Translations under genes and position numbers: made by a program | Notes under the pieces: generated by a model | The model's database searches: none | The model's input: the letters and a program-made list of their open reading frames with translations, nothing else | Told to the model about the DNA's origin: nothing | Shown here: in pieces, positions 21,819-25,866 of the stretch | Layout of the letters: each line of letters begins with the position of its first letter | Position numbering within the stretch: the first letter of the stretch is position 1 | Assembly (NCBI GenBank): GCA_035574455.1 | Contig: DATLYT010000043.1 | Span: forward strand, 1-25,866 | From: DATLYT01 sp035574455 | Lineage (GTDB): Bacteria > Bacteroidota > Ignavibacteria > UBA10030 | Length of the DNA stretch: 25,866 bases | Direction: 5' to 3'

Positions 21819-22814
21819 CTATTTCGACTTCGATTGATTGTTCGAGAACTTTACGGCCAATTTGATTGCTTCAACCATGCTGGAGATGTCAGCCCTTCCC
21901 TTTCCAGCGATATCGAATGCTGTTCCATGGTCTGGTGATGTTCGAATGATCTTAAGTCCGGCAGAGAAGTTTACCGCTTTGCCGAACGAGCTCATTTTCA
22001 GCGGAATCAAACCCTGGTCATGATACATGGCGAGCACGGCGTCATAGTCTCGGTACGCTTTCTTTCCGAAGAAGGCGTCGGCTGCGAAGGGGCCTTCCAC
22101 TTCAATCGCGGAAGAACGAAGTTCTTCGATAGCCGGTTTGATGATCGTCGTTTCCTCACTGCCGATCGCGCCGTTCTCTCCAGCATGCGGATTCAACCCG
22201 AGTACGGCAATCTGTGGATTTTTGATCCCGTAATGTGTACGGAGTGCCTCGTGAACAACCGTCGCCTTCTCCACGATCTTCTCTTTTGTCAGGTTTTGTA
22301 AAATTGACGACACGGGGAGGTGAATGGTGACAAGTCCCACGCGCATCACGTCGGAAACAAGCATCATGGCTACGCGGGATGAGCGACTGAGCAGTGTGAT
22401 CATTTCCGTTTGGCCCGGGAAATCATACCCGGCGAGTCGGAGTGCTTGTTTGGAGACGGGAGCGGTCACCATCGCGTGCGCCTCTCGTTGAACGCATAAT
22501 TCAACGGCCCGCTCGATGGCGGCGCCGGCCGATTTTCCTGCCGCGCGTGAGACAATGCCCGGCTGAACATCCGCCCAGATGCCGTCTCCAACATCGACGA
22601 CATACGTTGTTGTGTTTCGCGGAACCGGAAAGATAGCTTTCTGCAGCTTCAGCCTCACTTTAAGTTTCGCCGCAAGATGCTCGAAGACGTTTAGGGGGCC
22701 GACGAGCAAGGGAACACAAATCTTTCGCACGGCAGGATGTGCTGCGGCTTTCAGAGCAACCTCGGGTCCGATACCATTAAAATCGCCGATGGTGATGGCA
22801 ATGACAGGTTTCAT
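21819..22814 (-). CDS. pdxA: 4-hydroxythreonine-4-phosphate dehydrogenase PdxA
   Basis: PdxA oxidises 4-phosphohydroxy-L-threonine in the DXP-dependent route to pyridoxal phosphate. The 331-residue protein starts with AITIGDFNGIGPEVALKA and has MVTAPVSKQAL, HLPVSSI, LGLNPHAGENG and AMYHDQGLIPLKM, which supply the histidines for the metal site, then SPDHGTAFDIAGKG near the C-terminus. Length and motif order match the family. Its ATG overlaps the stop of the GWxTD-type gene (ATGA), and ftsE follows after 7 bases. Confidence 0.94.
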   Translation of the reverse strand: MKPVIAITIGDFNGIGPEVALKAAAHPAVRKICVPLLVGPLNVFEHLAAKLKVRLKLQKAIFPVPRNTTTYVVDVGDGIWADVQPGIVSRAAGKSAGAAIERAVELCVQREAHAMVTAPVSKQALRLAGYDFPGQTEMITLLSRSSRVAMMLVSDVMRVGLVTIHLPVSSILQNLTKEKIVEKATVVHEALRTHYGIKNPQIAVLGLNPHAGENGAIGSEETTIIKPAIEELRSSAIEVEGPFAADAFFGKKAYRDYDAVLAMYHDQGLIPLKMSSFGKAVNFSAGLKIIRTSPDHGTAFDIAGKGRADISSMVEAIKLAVKFSNNQSKSK

Positions 22815-24163
22815 AAATTCTCCACGGAGACGAGGATGAAAGCACCCGCTTTGTATCGGTCGATAAAGGTGAACTTCTTTTTCAGACGTTCATAAATCCA
22901 GACTTCGCGGGGGACTTCACCCGGCGGAAGATATTTTTCGATGCGGGTAGGCGTCCCATAAAGAATAAAGATGCGGCCGCGGTCAGTTCGGTAGCCATCT
23001 TGCCCGCTCAGCGTTGAGAAGCGGCTCACCGCTTCGTCGACGCGGCGGTAGTATTCGACCAGCACTTCGTTGTACGCTGTTGTCGTATCAGGATCTTTTG
23101 TTCTCCAAAATTCGTAGAAGGCTTTGATGTTCCGTTCCATCGACCCGGTTTGCATCTTTGAAAGCTGTTCCTCTGTGGCGATATGCCGCAGGGCGTCGAT
23201 GGCGAGTTGAACATTCATCAACGAAGAAGGTCGGTTTAACCATTGGACCTGGAAATTATATTGCTTGGACGACTTTACCTGACCGGAAGAAATTTCGATG
23301 TCCAATCGGTACCCCCCGGGTTCGAGTTTTTCGATGGGGAGCGTTACGTACAGCACTTTCCAGCCCGGCGGGGCGTTCTGCTGAACCGAATACAGCACTT
23401 CCTGTTCCTGTTTCTCGAGAACAAGGAAACCATTCATGAGCGTGTAGGAATCACCGGAGAACGATGGGAACCAGTCCATCAGCGGACCGCGCTGGCGCTG
23501 AATTTTCCACTGAACCTGGAGCGGATGGCTGTCGGGGAGGTAGAGCTGGTACACGAATCCCCCTTGCCCACCGAAGCTGACGTCCGTGCCGCGGTTGAAG
23601 GGGATGATCTGTGTTTTGTGTTCCTGCGCATCGACGTGCTGGAGAAGGGCAAACATCGGATAGGAAAGCTCCAGCAGTTGTAGCTCGGCTTTTTTGGTGG
23701 TGACTTTTTTGTTTCGGTCGAGGAATGAGCGTCCGGACTCGCGGTCGTCTAAACTGAAGATCACTGTGTATTCGCCTTCCGGGACTTTAAACGAAAACGC
23801 TCCCTGCACGTCGGGAAGCTGCTCTTTTTCCTGCGGTTGTGATTGTCGGATAATGCGAATCTGCCGGATCTCCCGTGCGACGGCGATATCCTGACTGTTA
23901 CGTAATTCCACCATCAATTCCCCCTTCGCTAAAAATCGTTCGGGGTCGTCCGGATTCTTTACAAAGACGAAGAAGCGTTGGCTGATGCGGTAATGGAGAT
24001 TCACCAGCGCCACACTGGTGTCGATGCTGTAGAATGGAATCGCTTCGTATGAGAGGGGAAGGTTCTGGCGAAATTCTGGGTCGAGCTCCGGCCGCACCTG
24101 AGCAACGACACACAGTGGAACCAGCGCAAAGAACAGTAGCAGTCTATGCAAATGCAAGGTCAT
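22811..24163 (-). CDS. Exported GWxTD-domain-like protein (GYRTD variant)
   Basis: A 450-residue exported protein. The frame is open upstream to 24442 inside the neighbouring gene, but that extension is antisense-like; the ATG at 24163 begins a clear signal peptide (MTLHLHRLLLFFALVPLCVVAQ). Residues 22-350 are beta-rich with no family I can name. The C-terminal 110 residues match the GWxTD domain: FWRTKDPDTTTAYNEVLVEYY, then GYRTDRGRIFILYGTPTRIEKY and VWIYE. The defining motif is GYRTD, with Tyr in place of Trp. GWxTD proteins are common in Bacteroidota and relatives, but their function is unknown. The start overlaps the FAD oxidoreductase stop by 20 bases and the end overlaps pdxA by 4. Confidence 0.83.
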   Translation of the reverse strand: MTLHLHRLLLFFALVPLCVVAQVRPELDPEFRQNLPLSYEAIPFYSIDTSVALVNLHYRISQRFFVFVKNPDDPERFLAKGELMVELRNSQDIAVAREIRQIRIIRQSQPQEKEQLPDVQGAFSFKVPEGEYTVIFSLDDRESGRSFLDRNKKVTTKKAELQLLELSYPMFALLQHVDAQEHKTQIIPFNRGTDVSFGGQGGFVYQLYLPDSHPLQVQWKIQRQRGPLMDWFPSFSGDSYTLMNGFLVLEKQEQEVLYSVQQNAPPGWKVLYVTLPIEKLEPGGYRLDIEISSGQVKSSKQYNFQVQWLNRPSSLMNVQLAIDALRHIATEEQLSKMQTGSMERNIKAFYEFWRTKDPDTTTAYNEVLVEYYRRVDEAVSRFSTLSGQDGYRTDRGRIFILYGTPTRIEKYLPPGEVPREVWIYERLKKKFTFIDRYKAGAFILVSVENL

Positions 24164-25697
24164 GGAGAATTGTCGTATTCTGTTGCCCGACGATCTTGCC
24201 GGGATTGAGGATATTCTTTGGATCAAACAGCCGTTTGACGTCTTTGAACAGTGTATAGACCTCTTCACCATACAGGCGTTCGAGGAATGGCGTGCGGACA
24301 TATCCATCGCCGTGCTCGCCGGAAAGAGTTCCACCGAGTGAGATCGCGAGATCGTTGACTTCCGCAGCGATGAGGTCGATGGCACGGTAATGGTTGGGAT
24401 TTGCGAGATCAACAAAGGTTGCGCAGTGGATGTTGCCCGCACCGGCGTGGCCGTACACGGAGAAAGGGATCGCGTAGCGATTCAGAATCTCGCTCAGTCC
24501 ACGAACATATTGCGGCAAGGCACGGATGGGCACGGTAATGTCTTCGATAAACGAAGACTTGCCGAACGTATCCGTCAGGTTGAGCTGCTTGGAAACTTCT
24601 TCCCGAAGATTCCAAAACGAGGCGCGCTCATCGGGTGCCTGGAGCGCGATGAAATCAAGTGGACGAAACTGCTGCAACATGGCACCTAAGCGTTGCGAGG
24701 TGTCTTGGATGTCCTGGAGTTCGTCGCCTTCAAACTCGAAGTAGAGCATCGTTTGGGCTTCCGGCCGGAGGAGTCGCCGGACACTCTCGCTGAGTTGTTT
24801 GCCAAGAGAAAAATAGGTCCGGTCCAGAATCTCAATAGCCGCAGGTTGAAGCTCCAGTGCCTTGACCGTCGCGTCAACGGTCGACTCATAATCGGCAAAA
24901 TAGGCCAGAGCACCAGTCCGATGTTTGGGCAGGGGAGAGAGTTGGAGTGTTGCGCCGACGATGACGGCGAGTGTCCCCTCGGAGCCGACAAGCAGTTTCC
25001 GGATATCGATATCGTCGCTGGCGAGAGCGTCTACAAGATTATACCCGGAAGAGTTCTTGGCAACGCGAGGAAAGCGGGAAGCAATGAGCTGACGGTGAGG
25101 GAGGAGGAGGTCTTCGAGTGAGCGACGCAAACGAGAGAGCGTTGGATAAGCATCTGTTTTCTCTGGCCCAATAATAACCCGCTCGCCGCTCGAAAGCACG
25201 ACATCTAAGTTCACAATGTGGTCCTTGGTAGCGCCGTATTTGAGACCATGAGCTCCGGCTGCGTTCGTGGCGATCATTCCGCCAATGGTGCAGAGGCTCC
25301 CGCTCGCTGGATCGATGGGGAAGAAGACGCCTCGAGCAGCGAGTGCTTGATTCAGGGTATTCAGTACCACCCCCGCTTGAACTGTCGCTGTTCGGTTGTC
25401 GGCGTGTTGGATGCGATTCATCCATTTGGTAAACTCCAGAATGATTCCCATCCCTATGGCTTGTCCTGCCAGGCCGGTCCCGGCACCTCGAGGGATCAGC
25501 GGAATCTCATTCTCCGCGCAATACCTGACGACCGCCTCAACATCCTCCGCGTCCTTTGGAATAACGACACCCACCGGCCGAATCTTGTACCACGACGCGG
25601 CCATGCTGTACCGGTCTCGCATTTCGGTCTCAAAGAAGCATTCGCCCTTAACGCGGGATGCGAGGTCGTGTTCCACCGTGGAGTAAGAAGTGAGCAT
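24144..25697 (-). CDS. FAD-binding oxidoreductase, GlcD/D-2-hydroxyacid dehydrogenase-like
   Basis: A 517-residue flavoprotein of the vanillyl-alcohol oxidase/PCMH family, probably oxidising a D-2-hydroxyacid such as lactate or glycolate. The N-terminal half has PRGAGTGLAGQA and SLCTIGGMIATNAAGAHGLKYG (FAD_binding_4 positions that hold the dinucleotide). The C-terminal half is FAD-oxidase C: GHAGAGNIH near residue 421, GTLSGEHGDGYVRTPFLE near 455-472, and LFDPKNILNPGKI near the end, supplying the usual metal and substrate histidines. The stand-alone protein lacks the Fe-S (GlpC-like) half seen in longer fused enzymes, and no such gene is adjacent. The start has only a weak purine run upstream. 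Confidence 0.85.
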   Translation of the reverse strand: MLTSYSTVEHDLASRVKGECFFETEMRDRYSMAASWYKIRPVGVVIPKDAEDVEAVVRYCAENEIPLIPRGAGTGLAGQAIGMGIILEFTKWMNRIQHADNRTATVQAGVVLNTLNQALAARGVFFPIDPASGSLCTIGGMIATNAAGAHGLKYGATKDHIVNLDVVLSSGERVIIGPEKTDAYPTLSRLRRSLEDLLLPHRQLIASRFPRVAKNSSGYNLVDALASDDIDIRKLLVGSEGTLAVIVGATLQLSPLPKHRTGALAYFADYESTVDATVKALELQPAAIEILDRTYFSLGKQLSESVRRLLRPEAQTMLYFEFEGDELQDIQDTSQRLGAMLQQFRPLDFIALQAPDERASFWNLREEVSKQLNLTDTFGKSSFIEDITVPIRALPQYVRGLSEILNRYAIPFSVYGHAGAGNIHCATFVDLANPNHYRAIDLIAAEVNDLAISLGGTLSGEHGDGYVRTPFLERLYGEEVYTLFKDVKRLFDPKNILNPGKIVGQQNTTILHDLAFA

Positions 25698-25745
25698 GAG
25701 CGCAGGTTTCTTCTGAGAAAAGATACCAAGAACCCAAGAGAAGTG

Positions 25746-25866
25746 CTACTTCCAGTTTTTCAAAAACTCTGTTAAGAGCCGCACGCCAACGCCCGATCCA
25801 CCTTTCGGCGTATAGTCGCCGGACTCTTCCAGTATTGCTGTGCCGGCAATGTCGAGGTGCACCCAC
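25746..25866 (-). CDS. pepA: Leucyl aminopeptidase (PepA/M17), C-terminal end, partial
   Basis: On the minus strand the last 121 bases encode 39 residues and a stop: WVHLDIAGTAILEE, then YTPKGGSGVGVRLLTEFL and NWK. This is the C-terminus of M17 leucyl aminopeptidases, where HLDIAGTA and KGxxGxGVR are conserved near the end. The main catalytic region lies outside the window. The frame is one base out from the window end and is clear despite its shortness. The FAD oxidoreductase begins 48 bases after its stop. Confidence 0.85.
   Translation of the reverse strand, partial: WVHLDIAGTAILEESGDYTPKGGSGVGVRLLTEFLKNWK

Noticed and set aside
24164..24442. A 93-codon N-terminal extension of the GWxTD-type protein.
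   Set aside because: It overlaps the well-supported FAD oxidoreductase coding sequence in another frame, is Ser/Thr/Arg-rich, and would bury a clear signal peptide.
25698..25745. Minus-strand promoter for the FAD oxidoreductase, based on TATCTTTT downstream of the aminopeptidase stop.
   Set aside because: The box is present but no TTG lies 19-21 bases upstream, so read-through from the aminopeptidase gene is as likely.

Overview
The window comes from a Bacteroidota/Ignavibacteriota-type (FCB group) bacterium, which I place by gene content and promoter style rather than by any search. The pointers are: a PorV/PorQ-family outer-membrane protein linked to type IX secretion, a GWxTD-type exported protein, a GlmU-like protein of the kind found in Bacteroidota, an SDR-type threonine dehydrogenase, and five upstream regions carrying TTG-N19/20-TAnnTT boxes that resemble the Bacteroidota housekeeping promoter. 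Base composition is near balanced and coding density is high. I found no rRNA, tRNA, CRISPR array, prophage or insertion sequence.

Layout, plus strand. 1-396: the end of a ZIP metal transporter. 456-1388: a PorQ/PorV-like protein with its own promoter, followed by a repeat-bearing gap (1389-1669). 1670-2824: two antioxidant enzymes that both appear exported, MsrA and Cu/Zn SodC. 2928-3215: ribosomal protein L31 with a strong terminator. 3253-5272: the amino-sugar pair nagB and a GlmU-like protein. 5324-6712: an RsmB-type rRNA methyltransferase. 6848-7870: an exported DUF1028 protein. 7955-10198: kbl-tdh (threonine to glycine and acetyl-CoA), then a membrane acyltransferase. 11378-15882: a close-packed run of rmuC, a TPMT-like methyltransferase, pfkA, an MDR oxidoreductase and aat. 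15945-18741: purC, archease and rtcB.

Between rtcB and mrp (18742-19713) lies a patch of accessory DNA: a GC-rich block of nested inverted repeats and hairpins with no gene, then a two-gene toxin-antitoxin unit with its own promoter. The core resumes with mrp and a NifU-C protein (19714-21042), a likely Fe-S cluster carrier pair.

Minus strand, 25866 to 21125: the 3' end of a leucyl aminopeptidase, then a tight cluster of a GlcD-like FAD oxidoreductase, a GWxTD-type exported protein, pdxA and ftsE with overlapping or near-touching ends. No ftsX follows ftsE here.

Most of the window is ordinary core metabolism. The parts most worth a second look are the structured block beside the RNA-repair genes and the toxin module, the dispersed-repeat-like element at 1462-1603, the shared promoter grammar with a nearly leaderless porQ-like gene, and the unexpected exported or variant proteins (MsrA with a signal peptide, GYRTD in place of GWxTD, ftsE without ftsX). 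I see no convincing undescribed multi-gene system.
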